A DNA stretch of 64,000 nucleotides, taken from the NCBI GenBank assembly GCA_026708305.1, contig JAPOVD010000005.1, positions 1-64,000 on the forward strand, read 5' to 3'. The notes beneath the pieces are model-generated. The model saw only the letters and a list, made by a program, of their open reading frames with translations. It did not search any database and was not told the origin of the DNA. The stretch's first letter is position 1, and the number at the start of each line of letters is the position of its first letter. Made by a program: the position numbers and the translations under genes. Origin of the DNA: Nitrososphaerota archaeon (GTDB lineage: Archaea > Thermoproteota > Nitrososphaeria > Nitrososphaerales > Nitrosopumilaceae). Of the stretch, positions 55,413-63,893 are shown one piece after another.

Positions 55413-56810
55413 TTGAATAGAAAATTCGAAGTTGTAATGAACTATGCTTTAGAAAAGGGATACCAAGTACAGCCAAACATATTAGAATTGTGTGAAGTGA
55501 TCAATATTGATGAAATCAAAAATGTGATACAAAAAATAATTAATAAAAAAAAACAAAGCGATTGTATAATAACAAAAAAAGATTTTGATGAATATATAAA
55601 TGACAAAATAATAGTTCAACATGATGTTTTGTTTGATCCTACATCACAAATTGCATCAGATGAGGGAATGCATGGATATTATTCATTATTCAAAGATCGT
55701 TTTACAAAACTAAAAAAAACAATTAGTAAAAGATCAGAAATTAGTAAAATATATACAATATCAGAAATATCAAATAGTAAAAATAATACCATGATATATG
55801 TTTGTGGTTTATTATTAAAACGTGATTCTGAAAAGAAGTTTACAAGATTATTAATAGATGATTTGACAGATTCGCTTGAAATTTTAGTTTTTGAAGAAGA
55901 TGTAAAAAATATTGCAAATATGTTGCTTTTAGATCAGTTTGCTGTATTTAAAATTCAAGTTAATATTAATAAAAATATTGTTTGTAAAGATATAATATTG
56001 CCGGACATACCAAAACATAAGCATAATAGATCGAGAACTAATGCTTGCGCTGCTTTCTTATCAGATTTACATATAGGTAGTAAATATTTTATGGAGAAAG
56101 AAATAAACAATTTCATTTCATGGCTATCTAGTGATAATAATATAGCAAAAAAAATTCGTTTCATAGTAATTTCTGGAGATTTAATAGATGGTATTGGTAT
56201 TTATCCGGATCAAAAAGACGAGCTTGATTTAGACAGTATAGATAAGCAATTATACAAAGCTGTAAGTATTTTAAAAAAAATCCCTAAACATATTAAAATA
56301 TTTATAATACCTGGTAATCATGATCCTGGAAGACGAGCTTTACCACAACCAGCAATACAAAAAAAACATAAATATTTCCAGAATTGTGAGAATATATTTT
56401 TGTTAGGAAATCCATCATTAATTTCATTAAATAATGTCAAAATATTAGCATATCATGGACAAAGTATAGATGATGTAGTAAAAACAACTCCTGGAATGCA
56501 TTATAATAAACCTACTGCTGTAATGAAATTATTGTTAAGATCCAGACATTTAAGTCCTATATATGGAAGTAGGACGCCAATAGCACCTGAATCTCATGAT
56601 ATGTTAATAATTAATGAAATTCCTGATATTTTTATTACCGGTCATGTTCATATAATTGATTATGATAGTTATCGTGGAATTTTGTTAATTAATTCAGGTA
56701 CATGGCAAAAGCAAACACCATTTCAATCTAGTGTTGGTATTACACCAACTCCAGGTGTTGTGATGATTATAGATTTGAAAACATTTACAATATACCAAAA
56801 TAATTTTTAG
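55413..56810 (+). CDS. polB: DNA polymerase D small subunit DP1
   Basis: 465 residues from a TTG start. An N-terminal helical region and OB fold (about 125-200) precede the calcineurin-like phosphoesterase domain with FLSDLHIGS (Asp218, His220), SGDLIDG (255-256), PGNHDPG (about 301) and ITGHVHI. This is the proofreading 3'-5' exonuclease subunit of the family D polymerase. DP2 is encoded 4 kb further on. Confidence 0.94.
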   Translation: MNRKFEVVMNYALEKGYQVQPNILELCEVINIDEIKNVIQKIINKKKQSDCIITKKDFDEYINDKIIVQHDVLFDPTSQIASDEGMHGYYSLFKDRFTKLKKTISKRSEISKIYTISEISNSKNNTMIYVCGLLLKRDSEKKFTRLLIDDLTDSLEILVFEEDVKNIANMLLLDQFAVFKIQVNINKNIVCKDIILPDIPKHKHNRSRTNACAAFLSDLHIGSKYFMEKEINNFISWLSSDNNIAKKIRFIVISGDLIDGIGIYPDQKDELDLDSIDKQLYKAVSILKKIPKHIKIFIIPGNHDPGRRALPQPAIQKKHKYFQNCENIFLLGNPSLISLNNVKILAYHGQSIDDVVKTTPGMHYNKPTAVMKLLLRSRHLSPIYGSRTPIAPESHDMLIINEIPDIFITGHVHIIDYDSYRGILLINSGTWQKQTPFQSSVGITPTPGVVMIIDLKTFTIYQNNF

Positions 56811-56811
56811 A

Positions 56812-58041
56812 TTATAATATATCACAAAATATTGTGTCGTTTTTTAAAGTATTAATAATAGTTTGATATGATATTGAAGATGTATATTTTTTTGTTCTAC
56901 CATGAATGCCTTGACTTATTATTCTACCATTGATCATTCCAGATAGCTCTAATTCGCTTAGTATTTGTGTTACTCTTCTTTGTGTTAATTCTTTTTGGCT
57001 GATTTTTTTACAAAATTCTTTATAAATAGCATATATTTCTCCTGTATAAAATTTTTTTGCTTTTAATACTGATAAAATAAGTAATTTTTCATGTAAAGAA
57101 TATGATTTGATAGCCGTTACTTCTTTATCTTCTTCCATTTTTTTATATGCAGATTTAATGTGATATTGTTTTACCATGTTAGATTGTTCTCTTTCTGCTA
57201 TTTCTCCAGCAACCCTTAAAAGATCAATTGCACGTCGTGCATCTCCATGTTCTCTACCAGCTAACGCAGAACAAAGATTTAATGCTGAATCTTCTACAGA
57301 ATTTGGTATGAATGCTTGTTTTATTCTCTCTATTAAAATTTCTTTTAATTGATGAACATTATAATTTGGAAAAATTATTTCTTCTTCACTAAGACTACTT
57401 ATCACTCTAGGATCTAATCTTTCTTTAAATGTAAGATCATTAGATATACCTATAATTGTTAATGAGCCATGAATAATTCTTTCATTGGCTCGTGTAAGTT
57501 GATATAAAATATCTTTACCAGTTTTTGATATTAGATCAGCTAAATTATCGATCTCATCAATTACAAATACAGTATTAAAATTATTTTTAATTATGGTTTT
57601 GATTATTATATTAAACACCATACTAATTGATAATCCTGTTTTAGGTATCCAATCTTCATTATTCTGTAATGGTTTTTTTGATTTAATTCCTAATTGAGAA
57701 CCCAAACTAACTAAAAGACCATATAATGTCATTTCGTCCTTCGAATTAGTATAAACAAGTTTAATTGGAAATTTATTAGTTTTAATATTATCTATTATTA
57801 ATTTTAGAATTTTTTTTACAACCAATGTTTTACCAGTACCTGGTTTTCCATAAATCAATAAATTTGATGGTCTTGATCCTTTTAAAATTGGCGATAATGA
57901 TTGTAAAACTTTTTCTTGTTCATCTTGTCTATGTAATATATTATCTGGAAAATAAGAAAAATGTAAAACATTACGATCTTTAATTAATGTTTTTCCATTT
58001 TTTATTGAATTTAACAAATTTTTTAAATGATCATCAAACAT
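56812..58041 (-). CDS. orc1: Orc1/Cdc6 replication initiator
   Basis: About 409 residues from the ATG at 58041; ATG at 58050 is the alternative. AAA+ core with Walker A YGKPGTGKT (about 65-72) and Walker B FVIDEID (about 160-165), sensor/arginine motifs (EHGDARRAIDLLR), and a C-terminal winged helix that binds origin DNA (YTGEIYAIYKEFCKKIS, RRVTQILSELELSGMI). It sits directly beside the origin repeats, as expected for an initiator that binds them. Confidence 0.94.
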   Translation of the reverse strand: MFDDHLKNLLNSIKNGKTLIKDRNVLHFSYFPDNILHRQDEQEKVLQSLSPILKGSRPSNLLIYGKPGTGKTLVVKKILKLIIDNIKTNKFPIKLVYTNSKDEMTLYGLLVSLGSQLGIKSKKPLQNNEDWIPKTGLSISMVFNIIIKTIIKNNFNTVFVIDEIDNLADLISKTGKDILYQLTRANERIIHGSLTIIGISNDLTFKERLDPRVISSLSEEEIIFPNYNVHQLKEILIERIKQAFIPNSVEDSALNLCSALAGREHGDARRAIDLLRVAGEIAEREQSNMVKQYHIKSAYKKMEEDKEVTAIKSYSLHEKLLILSVLKAKKFYTGEIYAIYKEFCKKISQKELTQRRVTQILSELELSGMINGRIISQGIHGRTKKYTSSISYQTIINTLKNDTIFCDIL

Positions 58042-58128
58042 AGACACCATAATTTCATATTAAATTGATAAAGAATTAATTAATTTGTTTAGAATTTTTT
58101 ATTAATATGGTAATTTTTTTTAAGAAAA

Positions 58129-58149
58129 TTCACTTGAAATAATGGTGTG
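58129..58149 (+). promoter_or_regulatory. ORB-like element 1
   Basis: TTCACTTGAAATAATGGTGT: the CACTTGAAA-type half resembles the mini-ORB core and the GGTGT resembles the G-rich end. It is in the opposite orientation to elements 2 and 3. Confidence 0.65.
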
Positions 58150-58201
58150 TGAGTAGTTAACTATTGTGAACTTAAGTTAATTATACTATAATAAAACTAT
58201 T

Positions 58202-58225
58202 AAACACCTTTATTTCTACTCCGGA
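58202..58225 (-). promoter_or_regulatory. ORB-like element 2
   Basis: Reading the minus strand gives GGAGTAGAAATAAAGGTGTT. It shares GAAATA-x-x-GGTGT with the other two elements. Confidence 0.65.
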
Positions 58226-58262
58226 TTTCAAATTTCCAAGTTAACATAGTTAAAATTTATAA

Positions 58263-58285
58263 TAACACCTCTATTTCCATTCCAA
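58263..58285 (-). promoter_or_regulatory. ORB-like element 3
   Basis: The minus strand reads GGAATGGAAATAGAGGTGTT, the closest of the three to the archaeal consensus (TGGAAA then G-rich). It lies 61 bases from element 2 in the same orientation. Confidence 0.65.
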
Positions 58286-58334
58286 GAAGGATTTTCTACA
58301 TATTTTTAATTGATTTTTTTTTACTGTTAATAAT

Positions 58335-58390
58335 TTTGTTAATATTAAGAAGAATCTGGCTCAATATTAACAAACTAATTTGTTAACAAA
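58335..58390. repeat. TTTGTTAA dyads in the origin
   Basis: TTTGTTAATATT (58335-58346) and its perfect inverse AATATTAACAAA (58363-58374) are followed by the perfect palindrome TTTGTTAACAAA (58379-58390). GTTAAC also occurs at 58156 and 58240. The set could bind an initiator or a DNA-binding protein, or help DNA open. Confidence 0.7.
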
Positions 58391-58438
58391 TATAGTTTAA
58401 ACATTTCAAGTGTTAATAATAATGTTTAGTATTAAATT

Positions 58439-58825
58439 ATGGTGGAAAAACGTTTTAGGATGGATTTAAAAGATGATAAAGGTGTTAAGTATAATTTTAA
58501 TATTGAAGGAGAAATAACAAAAGATAAAATCATCAAAGTTTTTGAATTAATGGAATTGTTAAATTTACAACAAGAAAAAACTAAAATTAAATTAGATTCA
58601 ATTGGGTCTAAAATTTGGAATATAATTTATAAATATTTTTTTACTATGAGTTTTACTTCCACAATGATTTTAGAGAAATTTGAAGATGAATATGATCAAC
58701 CAATTAAACTTAGTATCATTTCTACTTATTTACTCCGTTTTGTTAATAAAGGTAAAATAACACGCTCAAAATCTGGTAGAGAATGGAGTTATAAAATAAA
58801 AACGTTAACTACAATGAATTCATAA
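58439..58825 (+). CDS. Small winged-helix-like protein beside the origin
   Basis: 128 residues. The N-terminal 30 residues are charged. The C-terminal half (about 60-122) looks like a winged helix: FTSTMILEKFEDEYDQPIKLSIISTYLLRFVNKGKITRSKSGREWSYKIK, with a wing ending in an aromatic strand. It starts at the edge of the origin repeats (58439), which also overlap its promoter region. Function unknown; an origin- or DNA-linked role is inferred from place only. Confidence 0.6.
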   Translation: MVEKRFRMDLKDDKGVKYNFNIEGEITKDKIIKVFELMELLNLQQEKTKIKLDSIGSKIWNIIYKYFFTMSFTSTMILEKFEDEYDQPIKLSIISTYLLRFVNKGKITRSKSGREWSYKIKTLTTMNS

Positions 58826-59296
58826 AACTTGTTTTCCTTTTTTTGTTATAAAATAATTAAATGGTCTAGATTTGGTATTTCGATTTACATATCCATTTTC
58901 GTATAGATTTTTCATTAATCTTGCTACATGTTCTCTTGTTTTTTTAATTGCTTTTTGAATATCACGTGATGTAAGTGATTTATCATTTAATAATCCTAAA
59001 ATTTCTAATAATGTAGTGTTTTCAATTAAATTTGAATTACTATGTTGCGTCAATATTGCGTGAGTAGTTTGTTTTTTTGGATTAAACACTTGTAATTCAG
59101 TATTTTGAAAATTTAATAAATTAAATTGCATGTCTAAATCCAATAATTTTTGTTCGTAAAATTCTAATTTGGAAAAAATATCATTACGAATTTTGGTTAT
59201 ATTTTTATGAATTAAATGATTAATAATTATTAAAATAATTATCATAGTTATAGCTAACATCATAAATAATAATATTAATTGATTAAAATCAATCAT
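58820..59296 (-). CDS. Membrane-anchored winged-helix protein
   Basis: 158 residues. One N-terminal membrane helix (about 7-28: ILLFMMLAITMIIILIIINH) is followed by a coiled-coil-like segment (30-70), then a C-terminal winged helix (about 95-158: LEILGLLNDKSLTSRDIQKAIKKTREHVARLMKNLYENGYV). The layout would tether DNA to the membrane or sense envelope state. TATA-like element at about 59319-59329. It overlaps the convergent neighbour by 6 bases. Confidence 0.65.
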   Translation of the reverse strand: MIDFNQLILLFMMLAITMIIILIIINHLIHKNITKIRNDIFSKLEFYEQKLLDLDMQFNLLNFQNTELQVFNPKKQTTHAILTQHSNSNLIENTTLLEILGLLNDKSLTSRDIQKAIKKTREHVARLMKNLYENGYVNRNTKSRPFNYFITKKGKQVL

Positions 59297-59351
59297 ATAT
59301 CACAGATGTAACATCACATAATTATAAATGTTTAAAGTTTTATACTTATTA

Positions 59352-59711
59352 TTATAACAATTTTGTTTGTTTAATCAATTGATTTATCACAAGAATAATT
59401 TTATCAATATCCATAATTTGATTTGAGTATTTAATTAGAGATACTTGTTTTGCTAATTTTAAAATAATATTAATTGTTTTTTCATCAATAATTTCAAAAC
59501 AAGAGAGAAGTAACATTGTATGTTGTAATCGATTTAATTTTATTCGTATTTGTTTTACTTGTCTGTAATATGCTCCTGATGTTATAGGTAATCTTGTCTT
59601 CTCTTTTTTTCTCTCATTTAAAATTATTTCAAATTGCCGTTGTGTTAATTGTGATTTTTTTATTAATTCTGTAATTATATCATTAAATTTATTTATTTTT
59701 TTGTTTGTCAT
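59352..59711 (-). CDS. Small HTH-like protein under a palindromic operator
   Basis: 119 residues from the ATG at 59711 (alternative ATG at 59720). Basic, all-helical. LTQRQFEIILNERKKEK and SGAYYRQVKQIRIKLNRLQHTMLLLSCFEII suggest a helix-turn-helix or similar DNA-binding protein. The start codon lies at the end of a perfect 10-bp inverted repeat, with TATA just upstream. Autoregulation is likely. It sits between the origin and GGGP synthase. Confidence 0.6.
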   Translation of the reverse strand: MTNKKINKFNDIITELIKKSQLTQRQFEIILNERKKEKTRLPITSGAYYRQVKQIRIKLNRLQHTMLLLSCFEIIDEKTINIILKLAKQVSLIKYSNQIMDIDKIILVINQLIKQTKLL

Positions 59712-59733
59712 ACTATACATATTTGTATAGTAT
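59710..59733. promoter_or_regulatory. Perfect palindromic operator
   Basis: ATACTATACA-tatt-TGTATAGTAT: 10-bp perfect arms with a 4-base spacer (59710-59719, 59724-59733). It covers the transcription start and start codon of the minus-strand gene, and lies just downstream of its TATA (about 59731-59742). A repressor bound here would block transcription. Confidence 0.7.
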
Positions 59734-59772
59734 TAAATAACTTTATAGTAATTTAAATAAAAATAATATATC

Positions 59773-60525
59773 ATGAATAATAATATTCAAAATAAATTAT
59801 TAGAAGAGTTAAAATATAAAAAAACAATAGTGTTTGTTTTAATTGATTCTGAAAACATGGATATAAATTTGGCAGTTAATTGTGCAAAACACTCTGAATT
59901 TATTGGTGTTTCTGCCATCTTAATAGGAGGTTCATCTGTTATTGATCAATTAGAGATGATAAAATTAGTTGGTGAATTAAAAAAAAACACATCAATACCG
60001 ATAATACTATTTCCAGGTAATATAACCGGAGTTATTCCTGGAGCTGATGCAATTTTATTTACATCTCTTTTAAATTCTGAAAACCCATATTTTATTTCGA
60101 AAGCACAAGCTCTTGCTGCTCCAACAATATTGAAATTTAATCTTGAACCTTTATCAACTGCATATATAATAATTGGAACTGGAACTACAGCTGAATTTAT
60201 AGGCTCAGCAAAAGGGATCCCATTTAAAAAAAATAAATTAGCTGCAGCATATGCATTAGCAGCAAAATTTTTTGGTATGAAATTTGTTTACCTTGAAGCT
60301 GGCTCTGGAGCTAATACTACTGTATGCCCAGAAATGGTGAAAGAAGTTAAGAAAATATTTAATGGCGTTCTAATTGTAGGAGGTGGTATCAATGATTATA
60401 TTACTGCAAAGAAGTTATCTGATGCTGGTGCAGACATACTAGTAATTGGCACATTATTAGAAAAAAAAAATAATTTTGATGAACTAAAAAAAATCGTAAA
60501 TGTTATAAATGGAAAGAAATTCTAA
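59773..60525 (+). CDS. ggps: Geranylgeranylglyceryl phosphate synthase
   Basis: 250 residues, TIM-barrel prenyltransferase. It joins glycerol-1-phosphate and geranylgeranyl diphosphate, the first committed step of archaeal lipid synthesis. Motifs: VLIDSEN near the N-terminus, GVSAILIGGSS, IPIILFPGNITGVIPGADAILF, and YLEAGSGANTT and VGGGINDYITAKKLSDAGADILVIGT. It overlaps DP2 by 17 bases, so replication and lipid genes share a transcript. Confidence 0.92.
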   Translation: MNNNIQNKLLEELKYKKTIVFVLIDSENMDINLAVNCAKHSEFIGVSAILIGGSSVIDQLEMIKLVGELKKNTSIPIILFPGNITGVIPGADAILFTSLLNSENPYFISKAQALAAPTILKFNLEPLSTAYIIIGTGTTAEFIGSAKGIPFKKNKLAAAYALAAKFFGMKFVYLEAGSGANTTVCPEMVKEVKKIFNGVLIVGGGINDYITAKKLSDAGADILVIGTLLEKKNNFDELKKIVNVINGKKF

Positions 60526-63500
60526 AATATTCACATATATAAACGCAAGGAATATACCAAAATTTTATGTTGGTTATTATACTAACATTATAGAACAATT
60601 ATTTCAAAATTTTGAGATTTCAGCAAGTGCAAAATCAACATTAATTGACTCATCAGGTGTAATAGAATCTAAAATAGCATTTGATCTAGCTGATAGAGTT
60701 GCTAAAATGCATGATATTGATATTGCAGACACATTAAGAAACCTTTTAAAAAAAAAAGGTAAAGAACTATCTGCATTAGAAATTGCCGAAGATATAGTGT
60801 TAGGGAAATATATTGCACCAAACACAACAAAACAAAAAAAACTTGAATTAGCTATACGTGTAGGCCTCTCAATAGTTACTGAAGGTGTTACAATAGCTCC
60901 ACTACAAGGAATCCATGAGGTAACAATAAAAAAAAATAAAGATGATTCTGAATACCTATCAGTATCTATAGCTGGACCTATAAGATCTGCAGGGGGTACA
61001 GAATCTGCAGTTACAATATTAATTGCAGACTATATTAGAAAAGCTGCAGGATTATCAAAATATGAAGCTAATTCATTTGATGATGAAACAGGGAGATTTG
61101 TGGAGGAGCTCAGAATTTATGAGAGTGAAGCTCAAGGAAACTTCCAATTTCATGTATCTGATGAAGATATTACAAAAGTTATTTCAAATTTACCAGTAGA
61201 ACTAGCAGGCGTAGATACAGATCCATTTGAAGTAGTTAATCATAAAAACATGATACGTATAAAGACAAATCGTGTTAGAGGGGGCGCATTACGAGTTCTT
61301 AATGATGGGTTAATAGGAAGAGCAAAAAAACTACAAAAAAGAATAGAATTATACAAACTCGATGGTTGGGACTGGCTTAACGATCTTAAAGGCGCAATAC
61401 AAACAACTGATAAAACTGATTCGTCTACAAAAAGAATGAAAGAAGTCATTGCTGGCAGATCTGTGCTCTCTACCCCTAATAATATTGGAGGGTTTCGGCT
61501 AAGATATGGCCGCGCATGCAACACCGGATTCACAGCTGTAGGTATACACCCTGTGTTGGCAGAAATTTTGGAAAATTCAATTGTTGCTGGAACACAAATT
61601 AAAATGAATATTCCTGGAAAAGGAGCAACAATTGCGTTTGTAGATTCTATTGAACCGCCTATAATAAAACTTCGAAATGGTAATGTGATTAAAGTTCAAA
61701 ATATTGATCAGGCAATAAAGATAAAAAACAACATTGAAAAAATTATTTACCTAGGTGATATTTTAATATCTTTTGGTGACTTTATAGAAAATAATGCAAA
61801 ACTAATACCAACAGGTTATGTTGAAGAATATTGGAATGCTGAACTACATGAAATGTTAAATAATTCTGAAATCATAAAACATAACATAAATAAATTTCTT
61901 GAACAAACACCAACCTTACAAGAATCTATTGACATGTCCATCAATTTTGGGATTCCATTACACCCAAAATATTTGTATTATTGGGATCAAATAAAAATTG
62001 ATGATTTATACAAACTATTAAAACCAATAAAAATACAAAATAATGAAATATTATATGATCGTAGTAATAAAAACATATTAGAAAAATTAGGTGTACCGCA
62101 TGTATTAACAGAAAAACACATCTCTATAGTAGGACTGGATAAAGATATTTTGTATACTTTGTTATTTAGAAAAAACATTGTTTTTAATTCTAATTCTGTA
62201 GTAAAAATATTATCTAATTCATCAGGAATCAAAATCTGTAATAAATCATCAACAACTATAGGTGTTAGGATAGGACGCCCAGAAAAAGCGTCTATTCGTA
62301 AAATGAAACCACCAATCCATGTCATATTTCCAACAGGTGGAGTAGGTGGTGTTTCTAGAGATATATGTAAAGCTTCACAAAAAGAAAACTTCCATACTAT
62401 AATACATAATAAAATATGTTCACAATGTAATAACATATCAATTGGTATAAAATGTAAAAAATGTAATAATAAAACTAAAATCATATACTCATGTACTTTA
62501 TGTAAAATACATAATGCAACTAACATATGTAAAAAATGTAAAAAACAATGCGTTGTATACTCTAACAACTATTTTTCACTTAAAAAAGAATTATTAGCAA
62601 TACAAAAAACTATGGGAATTCGCGTTAAAAAACCACTCAAAGGTGTTAAAGAATTAATTGGACAAAATAAGGTAGCTGAACCACTGGAAAAAGGATTAAT
62701 TAGACAAAACTTAGATCTAACAGTATTTAGAGACGGTACAATTAGATTTGATTCCACTAATTCTCCATTAACTCATTTCAAACCAAAATGGATAAATGTT
62801 AGTACATCCATTCTTAAAAAACTTGGGTATGAAAAAGATATAGAAAATAAACCATTAACAAATTCCAATCAAATAATAGAATTACGTATACAGGATGTTA
62901 TAATTCCATATGAATGTGGAAAATCATTAATGAAGATATCCAAATATATAGATATAGAATTAGAAAAACTATATAAAAAAAACACATTTTACAATATATC
63001 TAATGTTTATGATCTTATAGGGCATTTAATAGTTGGTTTGGCGCCACATACTTCTGTAGGCATAATTGGAAGAATAATTGGATTTACGAAAACACATACA
63101 TGCTTCGCCACTCCTAATTGGCATTCTGCTAAGCGTAGAGATGCTGACGGCGATGCAGATTCAATAATATTACTTATGGATGTATTATTAAATTTCTCTA
63201 AAAATTTTTTATCTGATAAAATTGGTGGTTTGATGGATGCACCATTATTAATACAACCATTAGTAGTCCCACATGAATCACAATCACAAGCACATAATTT
63301 AGAAATAGTAAAAAAATATCCAATATCGTTTTTTAGATCGACTATAAAAAAACAAAAAGCTACAGATGTTAAATCTGTTGAATTAATAAAATCAAAACTA
63401 GATACGGAAAAACAGTTTTATGGATACCATTATACTCATGATACCTCTATATTGAATGTATCAAAATCTCGTAGTGCATATACTTCATTAAACTCGATGT

Positions 63501-63892
63501 TGGATAAATTTGATCTACAAATACGAAATGCTAATATAATAAATTCTATTGACACTGACGAAATGATATCTAATTTGATAACAACTCACATTATACCTGA
63601 CATAATGGGCAATCTTAGAGCTTACACAACACAAAAATTTAGATGTACATCTTGTGGTAAAAAATATAGGAGAGTCCCGCTTTTTTTTTATTGTAATTGT
63701 GGAAATAACTTAATTCAAACTATAACAAGATCTACTGTAGAAAAGTATCTTTCCTTCGCGATTAGACTAGCAAACAAATATTCAGTCAGCCCATACATTA
63801 AAAATAGAATATCTACATTATCAGAAGAGATAGATTTTATTTTTGGGCATAAAAATAACATACAATCTATTATTTCAGATTTTATAAAATAA
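60509..63892 (+). CDS. polC: DNA polymerase D large subunit DP2
   Basis: 1127 residues, catalytic subunit of the archaeal family D replicative polymerase, with a two-barrel active site. Motifs: SIAGPIRSAGGTESAV near 152-167, the zinc-finger cysteine cluster at about 635-690, the catalytic aspartates in RRDADGDADS (878-884), and a C-terminal zinc module (CTSCGKKYRRVPLFFYCNCG). No intein is seen. Full length for the family. Confidence 0.95.
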   Translation: MERNSKIFTYINARNIPKFYVGYYTNIIEQLFQNFEISASAKSTLIDSSGVIESKIAFDLADRVAKMHDIDIADTLRNLLKKKGKELSALEIAEDIVLGKYIAPNTTKQKKLELAIRVGLSIVTEGVTIAPLQGIHEVTIKKNKDDSEYLSVSIAGPIRSAGGTESAVTILIADYIRKAAGLSKYEANSFDDETGRFVEELRIYESEAQGNFQFHVSDEDITKVISNLPVELAGVDTDPFEVVNHKNMIRIKTNRVRGGALRVLNDGLIGRAKKLQKRIELYKLDGWDWLNDLKGAIQTTDKTDSSTKRMKEVIAGRSVLSTPNNIGGFRLRYGRACNTGFTAVGIHPVLAEILENSIVAGTQIKMNIPGKGATIAFVDSIEPPIIKLRNGNVIKVQNIDQAIKIKNNIEKIIYLGDILISFGDFIENNAKLIPTGYVEEYWNAELHEMLNNSEIIKHNINKFLEQTPTLQESIDMSINFGIPLHPKYLYYWDQIKIDDLYKLLKPIKIQNNEILYDRSNKNILEKLGVPHVLTEKHISIVGLDKDILYTLLFRKNIVFNSNSVVKILSNSSGIKICNKSSTTIGVRIGRPEKASIRKMKPPIHVIFPTGGVGGVSRDICKASQKENFHTIIHNKICSQCNNISIGIKCKKCNNKTKIIYSCTLCKIHNATNICKKCKKQCVVYSNNYFSLKKELLAIQKTMGIRVKKPLKGVKELIGQNKVAEPLEKGLIRQNLDLTVFRDGTIRFDSTNSPLTHFKPKWINVSTSILKKLGYEKDIENKPLTNSNQIIELRIQDVIIPYECGKSLMKISKYIDIELEKLYKKNTFYNISNVYDLIGHLIVGLAPHTSVGIIGRIIGFTKTHTCFATPNWHSAKRRDADGDADSIILLMDVLLNFSKNFLSDKIGGLMDAPLLIQPLVVPHESQSQAHNLEIVKKYPISFFRSTIKKQKATDVKSVELIKSKLDTEKQFYGYHYTHDTSILNVSKSRSAYTSLNSMLDKFDLQIRNANIINSIDTDEMISNLITTHIIPDIMGNLRAYTTQKFRCTSCGKKYRRVPLFFYCNCGNNLIQTITRSTVEKYLSFAIRLANKYSVSPYIKNRISTLSEEIDFIFGHKNNIQSIISDFIK

Positions 63893-63893
63893 T

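Larger units (their letters stand above)
58120..58440. other. Replication origin (oriC) with ORB-like elements
   Basis: Noncoding, 320 bases next to orc1, with a concentration of repeats. Three copies of the 13-mer GAAATA(A/G)(A/T)GGTGT: one on the plus strand (58136-58148), two on the minus strand (58204-58216, 58265-58277). They extend into sequences resembling archaeal origin recognition boxes (TTCxxxTGGAAAC then GGGGT). An AT-rich stretch of about 54 bases (58149-58202) lies between them and is a candidate unwinding element. cacttgaaat (58131) has an inverted copy at 58403. On the far side are TTTGTTAA-type dyads. This fits an Orc1/Cdc6-dependent origin. Confidence 0.75.

Noticed and set aside
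58203-58283. Direct repeats near orc1 as a CRISPR array
   Set aside because: Only two imperfect same-orientation copies plus one inverted copy, no regular spacers, no cas genes. They fit ORB elements.
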